Positions 40,418 through 48,926 of a stretch of DNA of 64,000 nucleotides are shown here, piece after piece. The notes beneath the pieces are model-generated. The model was not told the origin of the DNA. It made no database searches and worked only from the letters and a program-made list of their open reading frames with translations. The stretch's first letter is position 1, and every line of letters begins with the position of its first letter. Both the position numbers and the translations under genes were made by a program. This DNA is from Opitutia bacterium (GTDB lineage: Bacteria; Verrucomicrobiota; Verrucomicrobiia; Opitutales; Opitutaceae), in assembly GCA_016217545.1 (NCBI GenBank), contig JACRHT010000012.1:186001-250000 (forward strand), read 5' to 3'.

Positions 40418-41377
40418 ATGAACTCCCCTGCCCTTTCCGCTCCGAACGCGACTCTGCCACCGCTGTTCGCCCTCATTGGCCGCACGCCGCTCGTGCCCCT
40501 GCATTTTCCGGAAGCGGGTGTCACGCTTCACGCCAAGGCGGAGTTCCTGAACCCCAGCGGCTCGATCAAGGACCGCCTCGCCGCCCACATCATCCTCGAC
40601 GCCCGCGCGCGCGGCCTGCTCCGCCCCGACTCGGTCATCCTCGAATGCACCAGCGGCAACACCGGCATCGCGCTCGCGATGGTCGGCACCGCGCTCGGCT
40701 ATCGCGTGAAAATCCTCATGAGCGAAACCGCGTCCGTCGAACGCCGCCACTTGATGCGGCATTTCGGCGCGGAGCTGCAGCTCTTCAAGGCCGACCGCGG
40801 CTACATCACCGGCATCGAGATCTCCGAGGAAATGGCGAAAAACGATCCGCGCATCTTCCTGCCGCGCCAGTTCGCCAACCCGCTCAACGCCCAGGACCAC
40901 GTCGACCACACCGGCCGCGAAATCCTCGCGCAATTGCCCGGCCGCATCGACGCCTTCGTCAGCGGCTACGGCACCGGCGGCACGCTCAACGGCTGCAGCC
41001 GCGCCCTCCGTGCCGCGCACCCGCAACTCAAGGTCGTCGCGATGGAACCGGCCGAGGCCGCCATGCTCAGCGGCGAGTCGCCCTGCTGCCACAGCATCGA
41101 AGGCGTCGCCGGCGGCTACCTCCCGCCGCTCCTGAAGGATGTCCAGGTCGACTGGCCGGAAAAAGTCTCGAGCCCCGATGCACTGGCGATGACCCGCCGG
41201 CTGGCCCGCGATTTCGGCTTCCTCGTCGGCACCTCGTCCGGCGCCAACGTCGTCGCCGCGCTCCGCACCGCCCAAAAGCTCGGCCCCGGCGCCCAAGTGG
41301 TCACGATCCTCTGCGACCGCGCCGAGCGCTACTACTCCACGAAACTCTTCGCGGAAACCGCCGCGCCGTCCGTCTAA
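40418..41377 (+). CDS. cysK: Cysteine synthase family PLP enzyme
   Basis: A 319-residue fold-type II PLP enzyme. The cofactor lysine is in NPSGSIKDRLA (about residue 50), the phosphate loop and substrate loop are TSGNTGIALA, and SGYGTGGTLNGCSRAL and GTSSGANVVAAL complete the O-acetylserine sulfhydrylase pattern. Length fits CysK/CysM. It makes cysteine from O-acetylserine and sulfide. The start at 40418 is preferred over an upstream in-frame codon at 40403. The dsbD-like gene follows 53 bases later on the same strand, so the two may be co-transcribed, linking cysteine supply with thiol export. Confidence 0.9.
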   Translation: MNSPALSAPNATLPPLFALIGRTPLVPLHFPEAGVTLHAKAEFLNPSGSIKDRLAAHIILDARARGLLRPDSVILECTSGNTGIALAMVGTALGYRVKILMSETASVERRHLMRHFGAELQLFKADRGYITGIEISEEMAKNDPRIFLPRQFANPLNAQDHVDHTGREILAQLPGRIDAFVSGYGTGGTLNGCSRALRAAHPQLKVVAMEPAEAAMLSGESPCCHSIEGVAGGYLPPLLKDVQVDWPEKVSSPDALAMTRRLARDFGFLVGTSSGANVVAALRTAQKLGPGAQVVTILCDRAERYYSTKLFAETAAPSV

Positions 41378-41430
41378 GGGAACGACGCCTCCCGCCGTTT
41401 GAAATATTCTCCGCCCCGCCTACTCTCACC

Positions 41431-43647
41431 ATGATGACCCTCCGCCGTTTTCTGTCCGCCGCGCTCGGCGCCTGCCTCGCCTTCGCCGTCCTCGCCCCCG
41501 TGGAGGCCAAGCCCGTCCGCAACGGCGCCGTGGTCGCCGAACTCGTGTCGCCCGACGCCTCGATCCAGCCCGGCCAGCCGTTCTGGGTGGCGCTGAAGCT
41601 CACGCACGACGAGCACTGGCACAGCTACTGGATCAACGCCGGCACCGGCTACCCGACCTCGATCACCTGGACGCTGCCCGCCGGATTCACCGCCGGCCCG
41701 ATCGTCTGGCCGACGCCGCACACCGTGAAGGACACCGCCGGCAAGATCACCGGCAATGGCTACGAGGGCACGATCTTCCTGTTCACGCAGATCACTCCGC
41801 CCGCCAATCTCGCGCCGGACACCACCGTCTCGCTCAAGGCCGCCGCCGAGTGGCTCATGTGCAAGGACTCCTGCATGCCCGGCGATGCCCAGGTCGAACT
41901 CGCGCGCCCGGTGAAGGCCGCGAAGCCCGAACCCGACATGACGATCGCGCGCGCCTTCAACAACGCGCTCGCCACCGTCCCCGCTAAGGCAAGCGAGTGG
42001 GCGTTTACCGCCCAGCGCGACGGCGCGAAGATCACCTTGCGCATCACTCCGCGCGCCGACGGCAACACACACGCGTTTTCCGAACTTCACTACTTCGACG
42101 AGGCCGGCGTGGTCGACTACGCCGTCCCGCAGACCGTGAAGAAGGAAGGCCGCACCTTCGTCCTCGAGATGGCCGCGTCGTCCGACGCCGCCGCTGACGC
42201 GCCCGGCCTGAAAGGCGTGCTCACCGCCACCAACGGCTTCGGCGGCACCTACGCCTCGCATGGCGCGCTCATCGACGAGCCGTTCGTCGTTAAGGAACCG
42301 ATCAAAGCCACCGCCAAGACCGACACCGCCGCCGCGACCGGTCCGAAATCGGGTGGCAGCCCCACGCCGCCCGCCGGCTCCGCAGGCGCCGCTTCCGCGC
42401 CCGCCTCGCTCCTCGGCACGCTCTTCCTCGCCTTCGTCGGCGGCCTGATCCTCAACCTCATGCCCTGCGTGTTCCCCGTGCTCGGCATCAAGATCATGGG
42501 CTTCGTCAACCAGTCCGGCAGCGACAAGCGCAAGGTCGTGCAACACGGCGTCGTCTTCGCGCTCGGCGTGCTCGTCTCCTTCTGGACGCTCGCCGGCGTG
42601 CTGCTCGCGCTCCGCTCCGGCGGCGCGCAACTCGGCTGGGGCTTCCAGCTCCAATCGCCCGCGTTCGTCTTCGGCATGGCGGCGTTCCTCCTGATTTTCG
42701 CCCTCAACATGAGCGGGCTGTTCGAGGTCGGCCTCTCCGCCACCGGCGCCGGCGCGAATCTCCAATCGAAGGACGGCCTCGCCGGCTCGTTCTTCACCGG
42801 CGCGCTCGCCACGCTCGTCGCCACGCCCTGCAGCGCCCCGTTCCTCGCGCCCGCCCTCGGCGCCGCGCTCACGCTCTCCGCCATCGAGTCGCTCGCCGTG
42901 TTCACCGCCATCGCCGTCGGTCTCGCGCTGCCGTATCTGCTGCTCTCGATTTTCCCGCAGGCCATCAAGGTCCTGCCGAAGCCCGGCGCGTGGATGGAAA
43001 CCTTCAAGCAGTTCATGGCCTTCCCGCTCTACGCGACGGTCGGTTGGCTGCTCTGGGTGCTCGCGGGCCAGACCGCCGGCGACGACTACGCGCTGCTGAA
43101 CATCGCGTTCGGCTTCGTGCTCGTCGCGATGGCCGCGTGGGCCTACGGTCGCTTTGGCCAGACCTACGGCAAGCCGACGCGCCAATTCCTCGGCAAGCTC
43201 GCCGCCGTCGCGCTGTTTGTCGGCGGCATGTGGCTCGGCTGGCCGAAGGACGCGAGTGCCGCGCCCGCCGCGGGTGCCGACGGCAAGCCGGCTTATGCCG
43301 TCACTTGGGAAAAATGGAGCCCCGAGGCGATCGCCGCCGCGCAGAAGGCGGGCAAGTTCGTCTACGTCGACTTCACCGCCCGTTGGTGCGCCACGTGCCA
43401 GACGAACAAGGCCACGGTTTTCCACAACGACGAGGTGCTCGCCGAATTCGGCAAGAAGAACGTCGTGCTGCTCCGCGGCGACTGGACGAACAAGGACCCG
43501 CTCATCACCGCCGAACTCGCTCGCTGGAGCCGCTCCGCCGTGCCGTTCAACCTGATCTACGCGCCGGGCAAGTCTGAGCCGGTCGTGCTGCCGGAGTTGC
43601 TCACGCCCTCGATCGTCCTCGGCAAACTCGCCGAAGCCGCGCGCTGA
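41431..43647 (+). CDS. DsbD/ScsB-type thiol:disulfide interchange protein
   Basis: A 738-residue inner-membrane electron carrier. A signal peptide (LSAALGACLAFAVLAPVEA) leads into an N-terminal periplasmic domain of the DsbD-alpha kind (about 25-310, WLMCKDSCMPG has a cysteine pair). An eight-helix CcdA-like core follows with the paired cysteines C346 (NLMPCVFPVLG) and C467 (ATPCSAPFLAPALG). The C-terminal thioredoxin domain has WCATC (C653, C656). This three-domain layout moves electrons from cytoplasmic thioredoxin to periplasmic thiol proteins, and here could feed the TlpA-like and SCO1-like proteins and cytochrome c maturation. The exact client set is an inference. Confidence 0.9.
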   Translation: MMTLRRFLSAALGACLAFAVLAPVEAKPVRNGAVVAELVSPDASIQPGQPFWVALKLTHDEHWHSYWINAGTGYPTSITWTLPAGFTAGPIVWPTPHTVKDTAGKITGNGYEGTIFLFTQITPPANLAPDTTVSLKAAAEWLMCKDSCMPGDAQVELARPVKAAKPEPDMTIARAFNNALATVPAKASEWAFTAQRDGAKITLRITPRADGNTHAFSELHYFDEAGVVDYAVPQTVKKEGRTFVLEMAASSDAAADAPGLKGVLTATNGFGGTYASHGALIDEPFVVKEPIKATAKTDTAAATGPKSGGSPTPPAGSAGAASAPASLLGTLFLAFVGGLILNLMPCVFPVLGIKIMGFVNQSGSDKRKVVQHGVVFALGVLVSFWTLAGVLLALRSGGAQLGWGFQLQSPAFVFGMAAFLLIFALNMSGLFEVGLSATGAGANLQSKDGLAGSFFTGALATLVATPCSAPFLAPALGAALTLSAIESLAVFTAIAVGLALPYLLLSIFPQAIKVLPKPGAWMETFKQFMAFPLYATVGWLLWVLAGQTAGDDYALLNIAFGFVLVAMAAWAYGRFGQTYGKPTRQFLGKLAAVALFVGGMWLGWPKDASAAPAAGADGKPAYAVTWEKWSPEAIAAAQKAGKFVYVDFTARWCATCQTNKATVFHNDEVLAEFGKKNVVLLRGDWTNKDPLITAELARWSRSAVPFNLIYAPGKSEPVVLPELLTPSIVLGKLAEAAR

Positions 43648-43667
43648 AGCGCGCTTTCAAAATGCCT

Positions 43668-43753
43668 TGTCATCGCGAGGCCCGCAGAGCGGGCCGTGGC
43701 GATCCAGCTGGATTGTTTCGTCGTCCCGCAGGGCGGGACTCCTCGCAATGACA
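43668..43753. repeat. 86-base interspersed element with TGTCATCGCGAGG ends
   Basis: Terminal inverted repeats TGTCATCGCGAGG and CCTCGCAATGACA (one mismatch) enclose short internal inverted repeats such as CCCGC/GCGGG. The type TGTCATtGCGAGG...CCTCGCAATGACA is a widespread non-coding bacterial repeat. It lies in the gap between the convergent dsbD-like and ABC genes. Confidence 0.75.
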
Positions 43754-43792
43754 GGTTGAAGACGCGCCCCAGTCAGTCGGAAATGGGCCCCC

Positions 43793-43862
43793 GAACGAAC
43801 ACGAATCTTCGCGGGTCAGGGTCTTGGCCCATTCGTGTTCATTCGTGTCCATTCGTGGTTCC
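43793..43862. repeat. Inverted array of CGAA(T) / ATTCGTG units
   Basis: CGAACGAACACGAAT at the left is followed by three ten-base ATTCGTG units (ending at 43862). The two halves are complementary. It has the same build as the array at 19909-19995 with a different unit. Confidence 0.65.
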
Positions 43863-43879
43863 GTCAGCTCGAATGGGAT

Positions 43880-45829
43880 TCACCCCGCGTCGTCTGTCTG
43901 CACGAACTGCGCGTGCAGCTTCGCGTAGACGCCGCCGCGCTGGAGCAACTCCGCGTGCGTGCCGCGCTCCACGATGCGCCCGCGGTCTAGCACGAGGATG
44001 AGATCGGCCTGCCGGATCGTGCTGAGCCGATGCGCCACGATGAAACTCGTCCGCCCGCGCAACAGCGTGACGAGCGCCTTTTGCAGCCGCGCCTCGGTGA
44101 GCGTATCGATCGCGCTCGTCGCTTCGTCGAAGATCAGCATGCGCGGGTCGGCCAGCAGCGCGCGGGCGAAGCACACCAGTTGGCGCTGTCCAAGTGAGAG
44201 CGCGGAGCCTTTTTCGCCGACCTGCGCGTGGATGCCACCGGGCAAAGCTTCGATGAGATCGAGGCAATCGAGCCGGCGCAGCGCTTCGGTCACTTCGGCA
44301 TCGCCGGCGTCGGGTTTGCCGAGGCGGATGTTCTCGGCGACGGTGCCGCTGAAGAGAAAATTCTGCTGCTGCACAAGGCCCATTTGCTGGTGCAGCGAGT
44401 GGCTGGTGAGCGTGCGAACCTCGCGGCCGTCGAGGAGCACCTCGCCCGCGGTCGGGAGGTAGAATTTCGCCGCGAGGTTGATGATCGTGCTCTTGCCGCT
44501 GCCCGTGTGGCCGACCAGCGCCACGGCCTGTCCGGGTTCGGCGATGAAATTCAAACCCTGCACGACAGGCCGCGCCGGGTCGTAACCGAAGACCACGTCG
44601 CGAAACTCCACGCGCAAACCGGCGCTGGGCGCCGGCAAGGGAGAAGGGCCAAGGGACAAGTGACAGGAATCCGAACCACCGTCCGCCGTGGCGGGGCCTT
44701 CCCCTTGATACTTGTCACTTGCTACTTTGAACTTTCTCGCCCGCGGGTCGGGCAGCGCCGTCGCCTCCGGCGCGTCCTCCCAATCCGGCTTCGCGTCGAT
44801 CAGCCGGAAGACGCGCTCCGCGCCGGCCATCGACACGAGCGCCTGGTTGTATTGGTTGCCGATGATCTGGATCGGCGCGAAGAACGTGTTCGCGAGCAGG
44901 AAGAACTTGATGAGCGTGTCCATCGCGAGGTCGCCGTGCAGCGCCCGCCAGCCGCCAAGCAGGAGCAGCGCCGAGATGAAGAACTGCGAGTTCAGCTCGA
45001 GCAGCGGCGTGAGGATCGCCGAGGTGCGGGCGAGCGCGATGTTGTAGCGCGCATGGTCGGCGAGCAGGCCGCGAAAGAGGCCGGCGTTCGTCTCCTGTCG
45101 CGCGAAGCCCTGCGTGACGCGGATGCCGTTGACCGACTCGGCCAGCGTCGCGGTCACGCGGCTGAAACTCTCCGACGCCGCGCGGCTGAGCAGCGAAAGC
45201 TTCGTGCGGAAATGCCGGTTGATGATCCAAATCACCGGCGCGAGCGCGAGGACGACGAGGAACATCTTCCAGTCGGTCCAAATCATCAGCGCCGCCGCGA
45301 CGAGCATCTGGCCGGCCTGCACGGCGGAGACGAACAACACGTCCTGAATGCCGACGCGCACCGCTTCGACGTCCGACGTCACGCGACCGATGATGCGGCC
45401 GGCCTTCACGCGCGTGAAGAAGCTCAGCGGCATCGACATCACGCGTTGGAAAATCTCCGCGCGCAGCTGATTCACGACCGCCTCGCCGAGTTCGAGCGCG
45501 AAGCGTTGCCGGTAGTGGAACATCAGGTCGGTCACCAGCGCGAGCAGCACGTAGCCCGCGACCGCCCACAGCAGCGTGCCGCTCTCGTGCCGGGCGATCG
45601 GTCCGCCGATGATCACGGCCATCGTCCAAGTCAGCAGCGAGAGCTGCGCGGAGCGAGCGAGCGTGAGGGCGACGAGCCAGTTGCGCTTGGCCCGCTGGAC
45701 GCGCGTGTAGGTCCAGAGGCGGCGAATGAGTCCCCACTCGAGCGGCTTGAATTGCTCGTCGTTCTCGTCGTCATCCTGGCGCCGGAGCACGAGGAAGTCG
45801 GCGGCGGGCGCGGGCTTCGGCGGTTTCAT
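43880..45829 (-). CDS. ABC exporter half-transporter, subunit 2
   Basis: A 649-residue fused membrane-ATPase protein with six membrane helices (about 40-330) and a C-terminal nucleotide-binding domain: Walker A GHTGSGKSTI, signature LSLGQRQ, Walker B LLADPRMLIFDEATSA and the H-loop VAHRLSTI. Its start overlaps the stop of the partner gene (ATGA), so the pair probably forms a heterodimer. The signature has L-S-L-G-Q instead of L-S-G-G-Q, which suggests one of the two ATP sites may be degenerate. Between membrane and ATPase domains is a linker about 40 residues longer than usual, encoded by an inverted seven-base repeat array (44641-44740). Confidence 0.9.
   Translation of the reverse strand: MKPPKPAPAADFLVLRRQDDDENDEQFKPLEWGLIRRLWTYTRVQRAKRNWLVALTLARSAQLSLLTWTMAVIIGGPIARHESGTLLWAVAGYVLLALVTDLMFHYRQRFALELGEAVVNQLRAEIFQRVMSMPLSFFTRVKAGRIIGRVTSDVEAVRVGIQDVLFVSAVQAGQMLVAAALMIWTDWKMFLVVLALAPVIWIINRHFRTKLSLLSRAASESFSRVTATLAESVNGIRVTQGFARQETNAGLFRGLLADHARYNIALARTSAILTPLLELNSQFFISALLLLGGWRALHGDLAMDTLIKFFLLANTFFAPIQIIGNQYNQALVSMAGAERVFRLIDAKPDWEDAPEATALPDPRARKFKVASDKYQGEGPATADGGSDSCHLSLGPSPLPAPSAGLRVEFRDVVFGYDPARPVVQGLNFIAEPGQAVALVGHTGSGKSTIINLAAKFYLPTAGEVLLDGREVRTLTSHSLHQQMGLVQQQNFLFSGTVAENIRLGKPDAGDAEVTEALRRLDCLDLIEALPGGIHAQVGEKGSALSLGQRQLVCFARALLADPRMLIFDEATSAIDTLTEARLQKALVTLLRGRTSFIVAHRLSTIRQADLILVLDRGRIVERGTHAELLQRGGVYAKLHAQFVQTDDAG
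44641..44740. repeat. Inverted heptad array inside the ABC linker
   Basis: On the minus strand units of AAGTNNC (AAGTTCA, AAGTAGC, AAGTGAC, AAGTATC) are followed by a GC-rich centre, then CTTNNCC units (CTTGTCC, CTTGGCC, CTTCTCC). The two halves are complementary and keep the frame open. It encodes the linker around YQGEGPATADGGSDSCHLSL. Confidence 0.7.
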
Positions 45830-47703
45830 TTTCCGCCTCCCTTCGCCTCGCCGTCGTGCAACGCGCGCGAGTCGACCAGTTGCAGGTCGGCCACGCGCAC
45901 ATACGGGCCAGGCTGGCGCATCAACTCCTCGTGCGTGCCTCGCTGCACGATGCGGCCATTCTCGAGCACGATGATGAAGTCCGCGCGCCGCAGCGTGCTG
46001 AGCCGGTGCGCCACGATGAACGTCGTGCGCCCCGCGATGGCGCGGTCGAGCGCGGCGAAGATCTCGTGCTCCGTCTCCGGGTCGATCGCGGCTGTCGGGT
46101 CGTCGAGCAACAGGATCGCCGGCTCAAGCAGGATCGCGCGCGCGAGCGCGAGCCGCTGGCGCTGGCCGCCGGAGAGCGTGTTGCCGCTCTCGCCGAGCAC
46201 GGTGTCGTAGCCTTGGGGCAAGGCGCTGATGAAGTCGTGCGCCGACGCGATGCGCGCCGCACGCTCGATCTGCTCGCGCGTCGCCTGCGGCTGGCCGAAG
46301 GCGATGTTGGCGGCCACGGTGTGGCTGAAGAGAAAGCTCTCCTGGAAAACGAGGCCGATGTTGCGCCGCAGTTCCTGCACGTCGAAGCGGCGCACGTCGG
46401 TGCCGTCGATCGTGACGCGTCCGGCGGTCGGATCGTAGAAGCGCGGGAGCAGGCTCATCAGCACGCTCTTGCCTGCGCCGGTGGCACCGAGGATCGCGAC
46501 GCATTGGCCCGGCTGCACGTCGAGTTCGATGCCGTGCAGCACGAGGCGGCCGGGCTCGTAGCCGAAATAGACGTCCTCGAAACGCACGTGGCCGCGCACG
46601 CGCGTGGGTTTCACGGCGTCGGCGGGCGACTTGATTTCCACCGGCGCGTCGAGGATCTCGAACACGCGGCGCGCGCCGATGAGCGAGTTCTGCATCGAGT
46701 TCACGATGCCCGCGACGTTGTTCACCTGACCGGAAAACTGTTCGAGCAAGCCGGCGAACACGACGAGGCCGGTGCCGAACGCGAGATCGCCGCGGATGAC
46801 GAGCCAGCCGCCGTAGCCGAGCAGGACGGCGATGTTCACGCGCGTCAGGAAACCGACCGCCGGCGAGAAGAGGCTCACGCGCCAGAAGATCGCGCGCTGC
46901 TGGTCGAGCACGGCGGTGTTGCGTCGCAGGAAGTCCGCACGGTTTTCCGCTTCGCGGCCGAAGGCTTTCACCACCGGCGCGCCCTGCACGCTTTCGGCGA
47001 GCGCGCGCACCATGTCGTCGGCGAGGTCGCGGTTCTTCGCGTAGAGCGGCAGCATGCGGCGCGTGAACACGGCCGAGAGCGTCCAGAGCAGCGGCGTGGT
47101 CGCGAGGCACGCGAGCGTGAGACCCGGCGCGAGATTCGCCATGTAGACGATGTAGACGCCGAGCGACACGAGCATGATCACGCTTTGCACCAACACCTGA
47201 TCGAGGAACATGCGCACCGCCTGCACGTCGCCCGTGACGCGATTGATGATCGAGCCGGTGGAATTCTCGTCGAAGAAACGGAAGCTGAGCTGCTGGAGCT
47301 TGTCGTAGACGCGGCCGCGCAGCCACGGGACGATCTCCTGCTGCGTGAGATGGTTCACGCGCAGGGCGTAGGTGTAGTTGAGCAGCGAGCGAAGTCCGGC
47401 GAGCACGAGGATCGCGCCGGCGATGAGCGCGAGCACCGCCATCGGTTCCCACGGCGGCAGCGGCAGCCCAAACGGCAGGCTCGGCACCGGCGTGCCTTGC
47501 AGCACGTGGCGGATGTAGTCGATGCCGACGCCAGTCAGACTGAGGCCCGACACGCCGAGCGTCAGCAACACCAGCTGGATAGCCACGACGCCGAGCCACG
47601 GCGTGCGATAGTGCCACGCGAGGCCGAACAGGCGTCGCACAACGCGCCCGCTGCTCAGCGAGGGGCCGAGCGTCGGCGGCGATGATTCGGCAGTCGGAGG
47701 CAT
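45826..47703 (-). CDS. ABC exporter half-transporter, subunit 1
   Basis: A 625-residue fused membrane-ATPase protein, partner of the gene that follows it on the minus strand. Six membrane helices lie in about residues 30-320. The nucleotide-binding domain has Walker A GATGAGKSVLM, a complete LSGGQRQRLALARA signature, Walker B AILLLDDPTAAID and VAHRLSTL. The Walker B has DDP where a catalytic glutamate is expected (D-E usual), so this site may be the non-canonical one while the signature is intact. The start at 47703 is the in-frame ATG before the family-like N-terminus. Substrate unknown. Confidence 0.9.
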   Translation of the reverse strand: MPPTAESSPPTLGPSLSSGRVVRRLFGLAWHYRTPWLGVVAIQLVLLTLGVSGLSLTGVGIDYIRHVLQGTPVPSLPFGLPLPPWEPMAVLALIAGAILVLAGLRSLLNYTYALRVNHLTQQEIVPWLRGRVYDKLQQLSFRFFDENSTGSIINRVTGDVQAVRMFLDQVLVQSVIMLVSLGVYIVYMANLAPGLTLACLATTPLLWTLSAVFTRRMLPLYAKNRDLADDMVRALAESVQGAPVVKAFGREAENRADFLRRNTAVLDQQRAIFWRVSLFSPAVGFLTRVNIAVLLGYGGWLVIRGDLAFGTGLVVFAGLLEQFSGQVNNVAGIVNSMQNSLIGARRVFEILDAPVEIKSPADAVKPTRVRGHVRFEDVYFGYEPGRLVLHGIELDVQPGQCVAILGATGAGKSVLMSLLPRFYDPTAGRVTIDGTDVRRFDVQELRRNIGLVFQESFLFSHTVAANIAFGQPQATREQIERAARIASAHDFISALPQGYDTVLGESGNTLSGGQRQRLALARAILLEPAILLLDDPTAAIDPETEHEIFAALDRAIAGRTTFIVAHRLSTLRRADFIIVLENGRIVQRGTHEELMRQPGPYVRVADLQLVDSRALHDGEAKGGGK

Positions 47704-47758
47704 GGCGTGGACCTGCCAGCGTTGCCACGACGCGGCCGGGCGCAAACGCGGAGTGTGT

Positions 47759-48853
47759 TCAGTCCGCGCGCCAATTTTCCGGCCACAGGCGGGCGATGAA
47801 GTTGCCGATCACGCGGTCGAGTCGCGTGGCGAACACGAGCCAGACGACCGCGACGCCCACGATGCACCAAAAACCGAGCGAGGTGTAGACGTGCGTGATC
47901 TGCGTCTCGCGCCAGCCGTGTTCGCGCAGGATGTTCATGTCGCCGCCCGCGTCCTCCTCGCCGTTGACCATCGAGCCGTAGGGAATCGTCTCCTCGAAGC
48001 GCGCGATCTTCCGCCAGAGCAGCCAGACGTTCAGAAACGTGCTCGCGCCGAGAAACGCGCAGACATAGCGGCACACGCCCCAGCGGAACTTTTCGGGCAA
48101 CTGCACGAAGAACAACCCCAGCATCGCCGCGCTGAGATAGAATTCCCCGCCGACGCCACCGAACGCCAGCCACAGCTCCCGACGATGCTCGGGCAACCGC
48201 CACGTCAGCCACGCCTGCAACGACACGAGCGCGACCGCGAGGAGCACCGGCCAGATCTTCCGCTCGCGCCAGCCCGCCCACGCGAGAACGCCGAGCAGGA
48301 ACAACACGCCGAAGTAGACGAACGCCGAGCGCTCCTCGCCGTAATTCGTCCAACCTATCGGCAGCGGCAGCGCGCGATGACCGCTCAGCCACGCGACCGT
48401 CGCATGCCCGAATTCATGCACCCACACGTGGAACCCGCGCAGGAAAAAGCCGAGCGGGCTCGCGTTGACCGTCCAAGCCAGCGCGACGATCAGCGGCAGC
48501 GCGCCGACGTTGACGACCCACGAGTCGAACGAGAGGGGGTTGAACAGCGCGGCGCGTTCGTCGGGCGGCGGAGGAACATAAACCGGTCCCACAGGCGCGC
48601 GAGTCGCGGGAGGCTCCGCGTTCGGGGCCGGAGAGGCGGCAGCGGCGCGCCGGCGCAACTCGGTCGCGACCGCCTCATAGGCCGCGCGCAACTCCGCTTT
48701 CTGTTCCGGCGTGCCGGATTTGATCAGCGCGAACGAGCGCTGCAGGTGCGCTTTCTCCAGCGCGGAGAGCGTCGCGTCGGCGCCCACGCCCAGCAGGGCG
48801 CAACAGCGTTGGAATTCGCGCTCGTCCACGGCGCGCGACACCAACAGCGGCAC
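47759..48853 (-). CDS. Membrane zinc-metalloprotease-like protein with J-like N-terminus
   Basis: A 364-residue protein. Residues about 12-65 form a helical region that looks like a J-domain (LGVGADATLSALEKAH, AELRAAYEAVATELRR) but lack HPD. A proline-rich linker (PVGPVYVPPPPDE) follows, then six to seven membrane helices. The HExxH site is in VWVHEFGHATVAWLSG, resembling M50-type intramembrane or membrane-bound proteases. The second half has further helices with no motif that I recognise; the usual M50 LDG motif is not evident. The GTG at 48853 is assumed. It lies upstream of and in line with the ABC pair, with a 55-base gap. Function not settled. Confidence 0.65.
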   Translation of the reverse strand: MPLLVSRAVDEREFQRCCALLGVGADATLSALEKAHLQRSFALIKSGTPEQKAELRAAYEAVATELRRRAAAASPAPNAEPPATRAPVGPVYVPPPPDERAALFNPLSFDSWVVNVGALPLIVALAWTVNASPLGFFLRGFHVWVHEFGHATVAWLSGHRALPLPIGWTNYGEERSAFVYFGVLFLLGVLAWAGWRERKIWPVLLAVALVSLQAWLTWRLPEHRRELWLAFGGVGGEFYLSAAMLGLFFVQLPEKFRWGVCRYVCAFLGASTFLNVWLLWRKIARFEETIPYGSMVNGEEDAGGDMNILREHGWRETQITHVYTSLGFWCIVGVAVVWLVFATRLDRVIGNFIARLWPENWRAD

Positions 48854-48926
48854 GCGCGCGCGGCGAGAATTTTTCCGCGGGTTCGCAGTTCACAACGCCG
48901 CCGGAATCCTTCATCGCTGATGGTCC

